Assembly: GCA_004793585.1 (NCBI GenBank)
Contig: SRZB01000014.1
Location: forward strand, 1-64,000
DNA: 64,000 nucleotides
DNA from: Hominisplanchenecus murintestinalis
GTDB taxonomy: Bacteria > Bacillota > Clostridia > Lachnospirales > Lachnospiraceae
Direction: 5' to 3'
The notes under the pieces were generated by a model, which had not been told where the DNA came from, did not search any database, and worked only from the letters and a program-made list of their open reading frames with translations. A program made the position numbers and the translations under genes. Position 1 is the first letter of the stretch, and each line of letters begins with the position of its first letter. Shown here piece after piece: positions 7,487-15,888 of the stretch.

Positions 7487-8161
7487 TTATTTCTCTATTT
7501 CTCTCGTATTGTAAAGTTCTTTCATCTCCGTGATTGGCTTCTGCATAATCTGCTCAATCAGCTCGTCATACTCACCCTTATTGATTTCCTCTACACGGTT
7601 TTTCAGATGCTCTGCCTCTGGCGCAATATATTTTCCTGTGAGACGTCTTGCCAGAAGCCCTACCATCGGATGAGAAATCTCTGCCGGGCAGCGCACGGAA
7701 CAGCAGCCGCAGCTTACGCAGTCAAAGGATTCTTCCGCACACTTCTCGAACTCGCCCCTCTGCGCATATGCGATATACTGCATAACATTCAAATCCTGTG
7801 TACACGCCTTGGTACATGCATTACAGCCGATGCAGCTGTAGATTTCCGGGTACAGCTCCATCATAATCTGCTGGTTTGGTTTGATTTCATTGATATCATA
7901 CGTTCTCTTGTCGGTCGGGAAGAACGGGATGCTTGCTACATACATTCCCTCCTCCACCTGTGTCTGGCAGGCGAGGCAGGTTTTCAACTCATTCTTGCCC
8001 TTAATTCTATAAATCGTGGCGCACGCGCCGCAGAATCCATGACGGCAGCCGCAGCCCCTTTTCAGGGTGTATCCGGCATACTCCATTGCAGTCATGATGG
8101 TTAAATCCGCGGGTACGCTATATTTCTTGCCGAAAAAATATACGTTTACCATTTTTTCCAT
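7487..8161 (-). CDS. Iron-sulfur subunit of the fumarate-reductase-like enzyme (TfrB N-terminal type)
   Basis: The 224-residue protein starts with an SdhB/FrdB-type [2Fe-2S] ferredoxin domain (CGCRHGFCGAC, then CLAC, about residues 35-65). Two full CxxCxxCxxxC motifs follow: CIGCNACTKAC (about 109) and CVSCGCCSVRCP (about 147). Classical FrdB has one [4Fe-4S] and one [3Fe-4S] motif, so two complete cubane motifs bring it closer to the N-terminal half of methanogen thiol:fumarate reductase subunit B. The HdrB-like CCG half of TfrB is not fused here but encoded separately by hdrB. Start 8161 is preferred because the family begins directly with the ferredoxin fold and AAAGGA lies upstream; a longer start at 8215 adds 18 unlikely residues. 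Confidence 0.82.
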   Translation of the reverse strand: MEKMVNVYFFGKKYSVPADLTIMTAMEYAGYTLKRGCGCRHGFCGACATIYRIKGKNELKTCLACQTQVEEGMYVASIPFFPTDKRTYDINEIKPNQQIMMELYPEIYSCIGCNACTKACTQDLNVMQYIAYAQRGEFEKCAEESFDCVSCGCCSVRCPAEISHPMVGLLARRLTGKYIAPEAEHLKNRVEEINKGEYDELIEQIMQKPITEMKELYNTREIEK

Positions 8162-8263
8162 TGTAAGGTACCAGTCCTTTCTATATTTTATCTTCAACTC
8201 CGCAGTGCAGCTCAATTCCGCTTCGCTTCATTTCGCTTGAGGGATTCGCCCTATATCGTCCAA

Positions 8264-8307
8264 CATAAACACACATCCGTATGCAAGCATCCTTCTGTGT
8301 GTTTATG
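8264..8307 (-). promoter_or_regulatory. 12-bp perfect inverted repeat between flxA and the Fe-S subunit gene
   Basis: CATAAACACACA (8264-8275) and TGTGTGTTTATG (8296-8307) are perfectly complementary around a 20-nt loop. There is no T tract on either side. The 171-nt gap is the largest inside the redox part of the operon. A role as a transcript-processing or stability hairpin separating the flx genes from the reductase genes is plausible. Confidence 0.5.
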
Positions 8308-8332
8308 CCGTCCGCTGCACTGCTCATGCCTA

Positions 8333-9187
8333 TCAATACTCCGCCGGCATTTCATCGATCTCGTCGCAGCGGAACACGGGACCGTCTTTGCAGACGTATT
8401 TGGAACCGATGTTGCAGCGGCCGCATTTTCCGATGCCGCATTTCATGCGCAGCTCCAGGGTAGTGTACACCTGCTCTTTGGAGAAGCCTACCTCCTGTAA
8501 GCCCGCCAGCGTGAACTTAATCATGATGGGCGGCCCGCACAGAAGCGCCGTCTTGTCTGTGGAAAAGCCCAGCTCTTTGACGTAGTTCGGGACAAATCCT
8601 ACATGACCGTCCCAGCCTTCCTGCTCGCGGTCAATGGTGAGGTACACGTTTACGCCCTCTGCTTTCATCCAGACTTCCTGGATTTCCTTCAACTGCACCA
8701 GATCGTCTGCGGAGCGGGAGCCATAGACAATGTCCACGGTTCCGTAGTCTGCACGGTTATCCAGCACATAATTAATCACGGAACGCAGCGGCGCAAGCCC
8801 GATACCTCCTGCGATAAACAGCAGGTTCTTTCCTTTCAGCTCGGTATCTACCGGAAAGTTATTCCCATATGGCCCGCGGACGGTAATCTCGTCGCCTACC
8901 TGGAGACTGTGGAGATAGTCGGTCAGCACACCGCATTTCTTGATGCTGAATTCCTGATATTCTTTGTTGGTCGGTGATGAGGTGATGGAAAACATACCTT
9001 CACTGATGCCCGGCGCGCACACCATCGCGCACTGCCCCGGCATATGCTCAAAGAGCTTTCCGCCCTCCGGCGCGTTCACGCGGAACGTCTTTACATCCGG
9101 CGTTTCCTGACGGATATCTGTAATTACGCCTACCTTTGGAATCAGCGTATCCAGTGTGTAATTTTTATGACAGGTACATTCGCTCAT
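8333..9187 (-). CDS. flxA: FlxA-like FAD/NAD(P)-binding oxidoreductase
   Basis: The 284-residue protein has the ferredoxin-NADP reductase/dihydroorotate-dehydrogenase-K fold. It has an FAD domain (EHMPGQCAMV, then MFSITSSP, about residues 47-73), an NAD domain (GGIGLAPLRS, about 127, and LLCGPP, about 220) and a C-terminal [2Fe-2S] loop, CGIGKCGRC with a later VCKDGPVF. In the FlxABCD-HdrABC complex described from Desulfovibrio vulgaris, FlxA is the NADH-oxidising entry point. Its ATG overlaps the flxB stop as TAATG, so they are translationally coupled. Alternatives such as a sulfhydrogenase gamma subunit are not supported by the neighbouring hdr genes. Confidence 0.88.
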   Translation of the reverse strand: MSECTCHKNYTLDTLIPKVGVITDIRQETPDVKTFRVNAPEGGKLFEHMPGQCAMVCAPGISEGMFSITSSPTNKEYQEFSIKKCGVLTDYLHSLQVGDEITVRGPYGNNFPVDTELKGKNLLFIAGGIGLAPLRSVINYVLDNRADYGTVDIVYGSRSADDLVQLKEIQEVWMKAEGVNVYLTIDREQEGWDGHVGFVPNYVKELGFSTDKTALLCGPPIMIKFTLAGLQEVGFSKEQVYTTLELRMKCGIGKCGRCNIGSKYVCKDGPVFRCDEIDEMPAEY

Positions 9188-10227
9188 TACTTGTCACCTC
9201 CCTGTTTCTGAAAGGCTTTGATGACCTTTACAATATTTAAGGATGCCGGGCATTTCTCCACACAGCGGCCACAGCCCACGCAGGAGTACATGCCGTCATT
9301 GTTTGCAGGGAAATACACCAGCTTGTGCATAAATCTCTGGCGGTATCTCTGCATCTGGCTGGTACGGTTATTTCCGTGAGCCATCATGGTAAAGTCTGAA
9401 TACATGCAGGAATCCCAGCAGCGGTAACGTTTCACGCCGTGCCCGGTGTTATAGTCTTTGATATCATAGCACTGACAGGTCGGGCACACAAACGTACATG
9501 TCCCGCATGCCAGACATGGTTTATAAAGTTCTTCCCAAAGCGGGGAATCAAATTTCTCAGAAAGCGCGTCTCCGTTCCATCCCTCTAAGGAGAGATTCGA
9601 ATACGGCAGCTTCTCTACGATGCTGCGGATAGCGGCTTTCTCGTCCTCCACCTTCTTTTCGTCTGCATCGTCCGCAGACTCCAGAAGGCTCTCTACGTCT
9701 TTCGTCAGCGCCTCGCCTTTCTCTGTAAGGGATTTCCAGTACAGATTTCCTTCCACCATCCATGTCGCTACATCGGCGGCCGGCTCGGCACAGTCAATGC
9801 CAAACACTTTACAGAAACAGCTTTCTTCCGGCTCATGGCATGCCATAGCCACAATAGTTCCATGATCTCTTCTTGCGGCATAAAAGGTATCTACCGGGTC
9901 TGCCAGAAATACTTTATCCAGCACCTGAACCCCCTGGACATCACATGCTTTCATCCCGAAAACCACAAATTTCTGCTCTTTTAATGCCTCCGGCTCTATC
10001 TGAATCTTCTTTCCTTCCTTTATACAGGTATACAGGTTCTCGCTCTGCGGAAAAAATGCGTCTTTCGGGGATTTTACACTTTTTAAAGTGTCCAAATCTA
10101 CTTCTGCATCCTCCCTCCACACACCGAAATTCACCTGCTCTGCGGTTCTCACCGGCAGATATAATTCCTGGGATTCGGCAATTAACCGGAATAATGCCGA
10201 CAGATTCTCTTTTGCTATCTTATACAT
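9187..10227 (-). CDS. flxB: FlxB-like 4Fe-4S dicluster protein (AsrA/HydB family)
   Basis: This 346-residue protein has a long N-terminal domain of the AsrA/sulfhydrogenase-beta type, including VVFGMKACDVQGVQVLD (about residue 90) and CHEPEESCFC. The C-terminal part has two ferredoxin motifs, CLACGTCTFVCP (about 238) and CVGCGRCVEKCP (about 315). These would relay electrons between the flavin of FlxA and FlxC/FlxD. Between them is an acidic, low-complexity stretch near residue 190 (ESADDADEKKVEDEK). It starts 3 nt after the flxC stop with an AAAGGGG ribosome site. The order hdrBCA-flxDCBA mirrors the flxABCD-hdrABC clusters of other anaerobes. Confidence 0.85.
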   Translation of the reverse strand: MYKIAKENLSALFRLIAESQELYLPVRTAEQVNFGVWREDAEVDLDTLKSVKSPKDAFFPQSENLYTCIKEGKKIQIEPEALKEQKFVVFGMKACDVQGVQVLDKVFLADPVDTFYAARRDHGTIVAMACHEPEESCFCKVFGIDCAEPAADVATWMVEGNLYWKSLTEKGEALTKDVESLLESADDADEKKVEDEKAAIRSIVEKLPYSNLSLEGWNGDALSEKFDSPLWEELYKPCLACGTCTFVCPTCQCYDIKDYNTGHGVKRYRCWDSCMYSDFTMMAHGNNRTSQMQRYRQRFMHKLVYFPANNDGMYSCVGCGRCVEKCPASLNIVKVIKAFQKQGGDK

Positions 10228-10230
10228 ACA

Positions 10231-11205
10231 TTATCCCCTTTCTCCCACGATACCCGGCTCCACATCGTCAAACGTGAAGTCTGTGAGCGGCCCTCTTGCT
10301 TCTGTATCCTCGCCTGCCTGGAAATCACCGTAGAACTCATTGATATCCTTGATGAATTTCCGGTTGAACAGATGCAGAGGAATTCCCTGGGGACATACCC
10401 TGCTGCACTCGCCACAGTCCGTACATCTTCCCGCCACATGGAACGCGCGGATGATATGGAACATCTTCTCTTCAAAGGAATCCACGTTCGCTTTCTGGGC
10501 GCTGTCGAATTTATTGCTGTCAAAGACACATTTGCGGCAGCTGCACGCCGGACAGACGTTCCTGCACGCGTTGCAACGGATACATTTGCTCAGCTCCTTC
10601 TGGAAAAATGCAAATTTCTCTTCCGGGCTCATCGCCTCGATGCGCGCTACCTCTGTGAAGCGGTCCGCATCCTTCGTATCTTTGGACTCTCCGATGATTT
10701 CATCGTAAATCTTGTGCTCTTTGCCTTTGCACACATGGCATCTCTCCAGCATGGCGTCCGCATAGGAGCAGGTCTTTTCCCCATAAAGCGTCTGAATCGT
10801 CAGGTTATCCGCCTCGTCGGTGATTTCCGCGCCTTTGATGCTCTCGATTCCCTTGACGCCCTGTTTTCTGATTTTCTCAATATCCAGCTTGCCTTTGCAG
10901 CCCACGCCCACGATATAGGCTTTGTCCCGGTCTACCCGGTGCTCTTTAATAAGCTGGTTAAAGCTGTATGTATCGCATGGTTTCAGGCAAACCATAGTCT
11001 TTCCTTCCAGTTTGGAAGCTTCTATCATATATTTGCTGAGGTTCGCCCCGCAGAATCCGTTGTAAACGAAATCCTCAAGGCTCTCCACGCTTTCAAAGTA
11101 TGCCGGCTCCGGATTGTAGGGCAGGTCTCCGGCTTTCCAGCCGAGAACCCGTGCGACTGTTCCGTCAGCCAGCAGCTCTTTTGCACGGTTGATTACTTCC
11201 TGCAT
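10231..11205 (-). CDS. flxC: FlxC-like iron-sulfur protein
   Basis: This is a 324-residue protein. The N-terminal part resembles FrhB/FdhB-like electron-transfer proteins: FVYNGFCGANLSKYM, LKPCDTYSFNQLI and VGVGCKG. It ends with ferredoxin-type motifs CIRCNACRNVCPAC (about residue 211) and CTDCGECSRVCPQG (about 264). A further pair of cysteines, CHVCKG, sits near 155. Its start codon overlaps the last 13 nt of flxD and has GGAGG. The predicted role is internal electron transfer in the Flx module between NADH-oxidising FlxA and the MvhD-like FlxD. Confidence 0.82.
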   Translation of the reverse strand: MQEVINRAKELLADGTVARVLGWKAGDLPYNPEPAYFESVESLEDFVYNGFCGANLSKYMIEASKLEGKTMVCLKPCDTYSFNQLIKEHRVDRDKAYIVGVGCKGKLDIEKIRKQGVKGIESIKGAEITDEADNLTIQTLYGEKTCSYADAMLERCHVCKGKEHKIYDEIIGESKDTKDADRFTEVARIEAMSPEEKFAFFQKELSKCIRCNACRNVCPACSCRKCVFDSNKFDSAQKANVDSFEEKMFHIIRAFHVAGRCTDCGECSRVCPQGIPLHLFNRKFIKDINEFYGDFQAGEDTEARGPLTDFTFDDVEPGIVGERG

Positions 11206-11636
11206 CTCAAATCCTCCAATCTTACGTTCTTGCCCAAAGAGCGGATTTTCTCTACAAACTCATTCATAGTTGTAGAAAACTTCACGCCCTCTGCCGCAGA
11301 CACCCACTCGACACGGGTACGTCCGTTTTCCACACCTATGTAGTCCAGCATGGAAAACAGCAGAGTCATGCGCCTTCTCGCGTAATAATTTCCGGTGCTG
11401 TAGTGGCAGTCTCCCGGATGGCAGCCGCACATGATGACGCCGTCGGCTCCCTTTTCAAACGCCCGCAGGATGAACATCGGATTCACGCGGCAGGAACAGG
11501 GAACACGGATAATCTTTACGTCCGCAGGATAGCCAAGACGGCTGCTTCCTGCCAAATCTGCGCCTGCGTAGCTGCACCAGTTACAGCAGAACGCCACGAT
11601 TTTCGGTCTGAATTCTTCTTTTGCTTCTATTGACAT
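11193..11636 (-). CDS. flxD: FlxD / MvhD-like [2Fe-2S] adaptor protein
   Basis: The 147-residue protein matches the MvhD family: FCCNWCSYAGADLAG near the N terminus, VPCSCRVNP (about residue 47) and MCGCHPGDCHY (about 70). MvhD-type subunits plug a hydrogenase, formate dehydrogenase or Flx module into HdrA. The start at 11,636 has GGAGG and sits 10 nt inside the end of hdrA, a coupling overlap. No hydrogenase MvhA/G genes are present, so in this operon the electron donor module is Flx (NADH), not H2. Confidence 0.9.
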   Translation of the reverse strand: MSIEAKEEFRPKIVAFCCNWCSYAGADLAGSSRLGYPADVKIIRVPCSCRVNPMFILRAFEKGADGVIMCGCHPGDCHYSTGNYYARRRMTLLFSMLDYIGVENGRTRVEWVSAAEGVKFSTTMNEFVEKIRSLGKNVRLEDLRCRK

Positions 11637-13615
11637 ATTGCATCCACCTCCGCTAGAATCTGTCTGTTCGAGAATCCCTGCAGGTCCATAGCGCCGGACG
11701 GGCAGGCAACGGTACAAGCCCCGCATCCCTGGCACAGTGCGCTGTTGACTACCGCTAAGCGGCGCGTCTCGCGGATTCCGTGGTCATTGACCTGTCTCTC
11801 CTCATAAGTGATGGCTCCATACGGGCATACATTCGCACAGGTGGAACATCCGTTACACAGAAGTTCGTCGGACTGCGCGGTACATGGATTGGTCATCAGC
11901 TTATCCTTTGCCAGCAGTCCGATGGCTTTTACTGCCGCCGCGCCTGCCTGGGCTACCGTCTCAGGAATATCTTTTGGCCCCTGGCATACGCCGGACAGGA
12001 AAATACCTGCGGTCGGGGACTCTACCGGACGGAGCTTCGCATGTGCTTCCGTCAGGAAATTGTTGGTATCAATGCTGGCCGTCAACATGGTCGCAATCTT
12101 TCTCACGCCCGGATTCGGTTCGATGGCTGTCGCCAGAACGACCATATCCGCCTCTTTTAAAATCTGCTTATTGTCCAGAAGGTCGGAACCCTGAACCAGC
12201 AGCTTTCCGTTTGGCTGAGGAATGACTTTTCCTACCTGGCCTTTGATGTAGTTGACGCCGTACTGCTCCACCGCTCTCCGGTAGAACTCGTCAAAGTTCT
12301 TGCCCGGCGTACGTACGTCAATATAGAATACCGTCACGTTTACGTCCGGATATTTATCACGGATTAGCATCGCATGTTTTGCCGTATACATACAGCAGAT
12401 TTTGGAACAATATGGCTTTCCTCTGTCGTCTGAACAGCGGCTTCCCACACACTGTACGAATACCATCTCCTTCGGCGCTTTTCCGTCGGAAAGACGTTCC
12501 AGATGTCCCTTGGTCGGTCCTGCCGCATTCATAATACGTTCCAGCTCCAGGGAAGTAATGACGTCTTTGCTCTGGTTGTAAGCATACTCATCATAATTGT
12601 CCAGCTTAATCGTATCGAATCCGGTAGCAACCACGATGGCGCCGTATTTCTCTGTGATAATCTCGTCCTTCTGTGTGTAGTCAATCGCTCCTGCCTGGCA
12701 GACTTTCGAGCAGACACCACATTTTCCGGTCTTAAATTTGATACAATTCTCGGTATCGATAACCGGGACATTTGGAATCGCCTGCGCAAACGGCGTGTAG
12801 ATAGCGCTTCTCGTATTCAGTCCCCGGTTAAATTCACTTGCCGCTTTCTTGGACGGACATTTCTCCTGACAGACGCCGCAGCCGGTACATTTGTCCATGT
12901 CCACATATCTTGCCTTTTTGCGGATATCCACGGTAAAATCTCCCACGAACCCGCTTACTTTTTCCACTTCACTATATGTATGGATATGAATCTTCTCGTG
13001 TGCTGACGCCTCCACCATCTTTGGTGTGAGGATACATGCGGAACAGTCCAGGGTCGGGAACGTCTTGTCAAGCTGTGACATCCTTCCGCCGATGCTCGGC
13101 TCCTTTTCCACGATATCGACTTCATACCCTGCATCCGCAATGTCAAGCGCTGTCTGGATGCCTGCGATACCTCCGCCGATAATCAGCGCCCTCTTGGTCA
13201 CACGGCTCTCGCCGGGTTTCAGCGGTGCGTTTAAGTTTACCTTCGCGATAGCTGCCCTGGCAAGGATGACTGCTTTCTCGGTAGCCTCCTCCATATCCTT
13301 GTGAATCCAGGAGCAGTGCTCACGGATATTTGCGATTTCCACCATGTACGGATTCAGTCCGGCTTTCTCTGCGGCCTTCCGGAATGTTGTCTCGTGCATA
13401 CGCGGGGAACAGGAACATACCACGACTCCTGTCAGATTTTTCTCTTTGATGGCTGCGATGATTTTTTCCTGCCCTGCCTCAGAACACATATACTGGTAAT
13501 CCTCGGCATGAACCACTCCCGGCTCCAGGAGCGTCATCTCGGCAACCTTCTTTACATCTACCGTAGCGGCGATATTGCTTCCGCAGTGGCAGACAAATAC
13601 TCCTATCCTCTGCAT
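11627..13615 (-). CDS. hdrA: HdrA-like flavoprotein, predicted bifurcation hub
   Basis: The 662-residue HdrA homologue includes the complete N-terminal HdrA domain (FVCHCGSNI at residue 8; CSCSPRMHE at about 86). The FAD Rossmann motif is GGGIAGIQTALDIADAG (about 148). Inserted ferredoxin motifs are CTGCGVCQEKCP (about 241) and CGVCSKVCQAGAI (about 300), and a C-terminal pair is CNGCSTCANVCP and CQGCGACTVACP (about 590-640). In characterised Hdr complexes the HdrA FAD is the site of flavin-based electron bifurcation, sending one electron stream to ferredoxin and one to HdrB. No selenocysteine TGA is needed to keep the frame open. It overlaps flxD and follows hdrC by 7 nt with AGGAGG. Bifurcation in this species is inferred, not shown. 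Confidence 0.92.
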   Translation of the reverse strand: MQRIGVFVCHCGSNIAATVDVKKVAEMTLLEPGVVHAEDYQYMCSEAGQEKIIAAIKEKNLTGVVVCSCSPRMHETTFRKAAEKAGLNPYMVEIANIREHCSWIHKDMEEATEKAVILARAAIAKVNLNAPLKPGESRVTKRALIIGGGIAGIQTALDIADAGYEVDIVEKEPSIGGRMSQLDKTFPTLDCSACILTPKMVEASAHEKIHIHTYSEVEKVSGFVGDFTVDIRKKARYVDMDKCTGCGVCQEKCPSKKAASEFNRGLNTRSAIYTPFAQAIPNVPVIDTENCIKFKTGKCGVCSKVCQAGAIDYTQKDEIITEKYGAIVVATGFDTIKLDNYDEYAYNQSKDVITSLELERIMNAAGPTKGHLERLSDGKAPKEMVFVQCVGSRCSDDRGKPYCSKICCMYTAKHAMLIRDKYPDVNVTVFYIDVRTPGKNFDEFYRRAVEQYGVNYIKGQVGKVIPQPNGKLLVQGSDLLDNKQILKEADMVVLATAIEPNPGVRKIATMLTASIDTNNFLTEAHAKLRPVESPTAGIFLSGVCQGPKDIPETVAQAGAAAVKAIGLLAKDKLMTNPCTAQSDELLCNGCSTCANVCPYGAITYEERQVNDHGIRETRRLAVVNSALCQGCGACTVACPSGAMDLQGFSNRQILAEVDAICQ

Positions 13616-13622
13616 TCTGTGC

Positions 13623-14012
13623 TTACCTCCTGTATCTTCTGAATGCGCTGACTAAAAGCTGCTGCGGAAGCTCCGGGTCAAGAAGCTCCGGAATCTCGTC
13701 TGCCTTCAGGTAATTCTGCCCCTTCTGGCGGACGACAATCTGCCTTGCCGCATCAATCAGCTTGCCCGGCTTTACATCCCTCGGACAGCGCTCCACACAT
13801 GCAAAGCATGAGAGGCATTTCCACAGGGATTTGGACTGTACCAGTGTCTCAATATCTTCATTTGCCACGTAGGAAACGAACTGATGGGGCTTGATGTCCA
13901 TCTCGTTATACGCCGGACAGGTAGCGGAACACTTGCCGCATTTCATACATTTTAAAGGATTGACGCCGCTTATTTCCTTGATAAGCTCTGCCTGCTTCTT
14001 CTCTTTGCTCAT
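13623..14012 (-). CDS. hdrC: HdrC-like ferredoxin subunit
   Basis: This small 129-residue protein has two [4Fe-4S] motifs, CMKCGKCSATCPAY (about residue 22) and CLSCFACVERCPRD (about 66), separated by the usual helix, as in HdrC. It passes electrons between HdrA and HdrB. The ATG overlaps the hdrB stop as ATGA, with GGAGGTGG about 9 nt upstream inside hdrB. An in-frame start at 14,117 would lie deep inside hdrB and is rejected. Confidence 0.9.
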   Translation of the reverse strand: MSKEKKQAELIKEISGVNPLKCMKCGKCSATCPAYNEMDIKPHQFVSYVANEDIETLVQSKSLWKCLSCFACVERCPRDVKPGKLIDAARQIVVRQKGQNYLKADEIPELLDPELPQQLLVSAFRRYRR

Positions 14013-14809
14013 GCCTTCGCCACCTCCTCTTTCACACCCAGCGCCTCTGCCAGAAGCTCTGTGAAGTAGTACACCGGAAGCCCGTTCTGCACACTGTTGT
14101 TTAAATTGTACAGGCACAATGGACAGGCAGTAATCAGCATTTCCGCACCGAATCCTTCAGCGCTCTCCATGATGTTATTGCACATGTTTTTTGACATGTC
14201 TTTTTCTTTCAGGGAGATGTAGCCGCCGCAGCATTCGTTCCTGTACGGGTAAATCACCGGCTCCGCACCGATAGCACGGATGAAGTCCTCCAGAATCTTC
14301 GGATTCTCCGGGTTATCAAACTGTAAAATCTTGCCGGGGCGCAAAAGCAGACAGCCATAGTAAGCGCCGATTTTCTTCCCGGTCAATGGATTTGTAACTT
14401 TCTCTTTTAGCGTGTCAAACCCTACACGGTCCCGCAGCACTTCCAGAAAATGAAGGACTGTTGTCTCACCTGCGTAGGGCTCTTCAAGCTTCATATAATT
14501 GTTCGCTCTGGTACGGATGTCCTCTACATTCTGCATATCATCATTCACACGCTTGATGACATGATGGCAGGCAGAACAGAGCGTCACCAGATCCTGATGC
14601 TTCTCTTTTGCTTCATTTAAAGCACGCACGGAAGAAAGCTTCGTGGCAATCTCGTCGCTGCCCAGCGGGTAAACGCCTCCGCAGCACTGCCAGTTCTCAA
14701 TCTCTTCCAGTTCAAATCCCAGCGCCTTCGCTGAGGCTCTGGCATAAGCATCCAGGTCTTTCGCCTTTGTTCTCAGGGTACATCCCGGATAGTAACTGTA
14801 CTTCATCAT
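14009..14809 (-). CDS. hdrB: HdrB-like subunit with two CCG domains
   Basis: This 266-residue protein has two complete cysteine-rich CCG motifs: YYPGC, then QCCGG, then CSACHH (residues about 9-85); and YYGC, then ECCGG, then CPLC (about 158-238). In methanogen HdrB such motifs bind two non-cubane [4Fe-4S] clusters that reduce a disulfide. Both motifs are intact here, so a disulfide or a partner Fe-S subunit could be its electron acceptor. It is a separate polypeptide, whereas in TfrB of methanogens the equivalent region is fused behind the ferredoxin domains. It opens the hdr-flx block, 110 nt after the dehydrogenase gene. Confidence 0.9.
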   Translation of the reverse strand: MMKYSYYPGCTLRTKAKDLDAYARASAKALGFELEEIENWQCCGGVYPLGSDEIATKLSSVRALNEAKEKHQDLVTLCSACHHVIKRVNDDMQNVEDIRTRANNYMKLEEPYAGETTVLHFLEVLRDRVGFDTLKEKVTNPLTGKKIGAYYGCLLLRPGKILQFDNPENPKILEDFIRAIGAEPVIYPYRNECCGGYISLKEKDMSKNMCNNIMESAEGFGAEMLITACPLCLYNLNNSVQNGLPVYYFTELLAEALGVKEEVAKA

Positions 14810-14843
14810 TATGTTGTCCTTTCTTCTAAAAATTATGGGATAC

Positions 14844-14890
14844 GCTGCGGCCCGACCGCTCCTCCAATGGAATAACAGATAAGCCGCAGC
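14844..14890 (-). promoter_or_regulatory. Inverted repeat between the dehydrogenase gene and hdrB
   Basis: GCTGCGGC (14,844-14,851) and GCCGCAGC (14,883-14,890) form an 8-bp GC-rich stem with a 31-nt loop. No T tract follows on the minus strand. It may modulate read-through or mRNA stability after the first gene of the operon. Confidence 0.4.
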
Positions 14891-14919
14891 AGTTTTCCGC
14901 TGAATTTAACCGGAGAATC

Positions 14920-15867
14920 TTACAGATCAATCTGAGCGATAACTGCTTTCAATGCATTTGCGCTTGCCTGTAGCTGCTCAATTTCTCCCTTATTCATACG
15001 CATCGGCACTTTTCCACGGATACCTTCCGGACCTACCAGAGTCAGGGTACTCAGGCATACATCTTCAATGCCATACTCGCCATGCATCATGGATGACACA
15101 GTAGCCATGGAATCCGAGGATGAGGACAGAATGCTGCACAGCTTGCATACTGCCGCGGAAATCGCATAGAAGGTAGCCCCTTTATTGGCAATAATCCTTC
15201 CGCCGGATTTCTGTACGTACTCAAGCATACCCGGTTTATCCAGTTCTTCTACATCCCTGCCCATGCTGCGGAGCAGCTTGTAGTATTCATCCACGCTTAC
15301 ACCTGATATATACGCGCCTGTCCACGGTACAAAAGAGGTGTCTCCATGCTCTCCAAATACATATGCGTGAATATTTTTCTGTGCAACCTTAAAATGCTCA
15401 GACAGCCCGCAGCGCAGACGCGCCGTATCCAGAAGCGTACCGGAACCTACAATCTGGTTCTCCGGCAATCCGGAAATCTTTGTAAATACGTAAGTCATAA
15501 TGTCCACAGGATTGCTTACGATTACGTAGAGTGCATTTGGTGCAGCCGCTACGATTTCCGGTGTGATGGATTTTAAAATATCCACATTTGTCTGTGTAAG
15601 CTCAATCCTTGTCTGTCCGGGTTTACGGGCAATTCCGGAAGTAATAATAACAATATCAGAATCCTTTGCATCCGCATACTCACCGGCCGTAATCGCAATC
15701 GGGTCGCGGAAGCAGGTTCCCTGGGCGATATCCAGCACTTCACCCTCAACCTTCTGCTTGTTAATGTCAATCAGGACAATTTCTGATGCGATATCCTGTG
15801 TGGATAACGTATATGCTATCGTTGCCCCTACGCTTCCCGCACCAATAATAGTAATTTTACTGCTCAT
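14920..15867 (-). CDS. mdh: NAD-dependent malate dehydrogenase (LDH-like fold)
   Basis: This 315-residue protein belongs to the lactate/malate dehydrogenase superfamily. The NAD fold is IIGAGSVGATIAY at the N terminus, with Asp after strand 2 (VLIDIN), which favours NAD over NADP. The catalytic His is in FGEHGDTS. The specificity loop reads GIARKPGQTR. The residue that is Gln in lactate dehydrogenases is Arg here, as in malate dehydrogenases, while the rest of the backbone (SNPVDIMTY, LDTARLR) looks LDH-like. Automatic annotation may therefore call it L-lactate dehydrogenase. As first gene of an operon with fumarase and a fumarate-reductase-like enzyme, oxaloacetate reduction to malate is the best role. 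AAAGGAGGAAAC precedes the ATG. Confidence 0.8.
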   Translation of the reverse strand: MSSKITIIGAGSVGATIAYTLSTQDIASEIVLIDINKQKVEGEVLDIAQGTCFRDPIAITAGEYADAKDSDIVIITSGIARKPGQTRIELTQTNVDILKSITPEIVAAAPNALYVIVSNPVDIMTYVFTKISGLPENQIVGSGTLLDTARLRCGLSEHFKVAQKNIHAYVFGEHGDTSFVPWTGAYISGVSVDEYYKLLRSMGRDVEELDKPGMLEYVQKSGGRIIANKGATFYAISAAVCKLCSILSSSSDSMATVSSMMHGEYGIEDVCLSTLTLVGPEGIRGKVPMRMNKGEIEQLQASANALKAVIAQIDL

Positions 15868-15888
15868 AAATGTTTCCTCCTTTTTACA

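Noticed and set aside
5960-8104. A 714-codon open frame on the + strand opposite the reductase genes
   Set aside because: It is antisense to two genes with intact active-site motifs, is rich in Cys/His/Arg as expected of a shadow frame, and has no ribosome site or domain.
8333-11636. Anaerobic sulfite reductase or sulfhydrogenase operon (suggested by AsrA/AsrB-like subunits)
   Set aside because: No sirohaem subunit (AsrC/DsrAB) or hydrogenase large subunit is present; the full hdrABC-flxD set fits Flx-Hdr better.
14920-15867. Annotation as L-lactate dehydrogenase
   Set aside because: The specificity position is Arg and the operon context is malate/fumarate; lactate activity cannot be fully excluded without an assay.
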